A DNA stretch of 64,000 nt from an uncultured Acidobacteriota bacterium. Lineage in GTDB: Bacteria > Acidobacteriota > Blastocatellia > RBC074. The translations under genes were made by a program, and so were the position numbers. Below the pieces are notes generated by a model. That model was not told the origin of the DNA and did no database searches. It worked only from the letters and a program-made list of their open reading frames with translations. Where the stretch lies: positions 114,453 to 178,452 of the forward strand of contig CADECP010000011.1 in NCBI GenBank assembly GCA_902825875.1, read 5' to 3'. Below, one piece after another: positions 63,937-64,000 of this stretch (positions within the stretch are counted from its first letter, which is position 1; each line of letters begins with the position of its first letter).

Positions 63937-64000
63937 CTACTCAATGATTTCGGAGACGGTTCCTGCGCCGACCGTGCGACCGCCTTCGCGGATGGCAAAG
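63937..64000 (-). CDS. tuf: elongation factor Tu (3' end only)
   Basis: Only the last 20 codons are in the window: FAIREGGRTVGAGTVSEIIE, then TAG. This is the C-terminal barrel of EF-Tu. The gene continues beyond the right edge. It heads the tuf-rpmG-tRNA-Trp-secE-nusG row. Confidence 0.95.
   Translation of the reverse strand, partial: FAIREGGRTVGAGTVSEIIE

Overview
The window looks like a chromosome segment of a diderm, LPS-bearing bacterium, most likely an acidobacterium of the Blastocatellia kind (inference). The support is a GC content in the mid-50s by eye, LPS genes (LptE-like, GmhB, heptosyltransferase, O-antigen ligase-like), a winged-helix/PD40 regulator, ECF sigma cassettes, a bacterial XPB operon, and many DUF families common in that phylum. 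The assignment rests on gene content only. The right end carries a textbook translation/transcription cluster.

Left part (1-20 kb). A minus-strand signalling cassette comes first: an ECF sigma factor fused to a small HTH domain, an anti-sigma-like partner and a secreted Ig-like protein. Divergent from it run a membrane winged-helix/beta-propeller regulator, a small Cys-rich protein and a tyrosinase-like protein. Next are a three-gene XPB helicase operon, an M61 peptidase, an HNH pair and an ABC exporter pair. An lptE-holA unit is interrupted by a DUF4160/DUF2442 pair. Then comes a DUF1573 protein with an in-frame TGA exactly where the family has its first conserved Cys (candidate selenoprotein), convergent with an orphan radical SAM gene.

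Middle part (20-50 kb). A second ECF sigma/anti-sigma pair is followed by an O-antigen-ligase-like protein with an embedded PDZ domain, DUF3500 and DUF1080 proteins, a Kch-type K+ channel, a retropepsin-like protein, CstA, a DUF3298-type lipoprotein, an acyltransferase, an AAA ATPase, PPK2, IlvE and MetH. After these come an EEP-nuclease pair, an LPS-core block (gmhB, heptosyltransferase, methyltransferase, DUF3108) and a DNA-repair block (UvrD-like helicase, Fe-S PD-(D/E)XK nuclease, RecJ). Several intergenic palindromes or repeats (30900-30996, 31041-31069, 45215-45297, 48334-48591, 55316-55343) look like REP/MITE-type elements.

Right part (51-64 kb). This is a minus-strand cluster in classical order: tuf (partial), rpmG, tRNA-Trp, secE, nusG, rplK, rplA, rplJ, rplL, rpoB, rpoC. 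RpoB has an unusual eight-cysteine segment near its N terminus. A T-tailed hairpin separates rplL from rpoB, and a perfect 28-bp palindrome lies between rpoB and rpoC.

Starts were chosen by Shine-Dalgarno spacing where visible. Family names come from motif recognition by eye; no database search was run.
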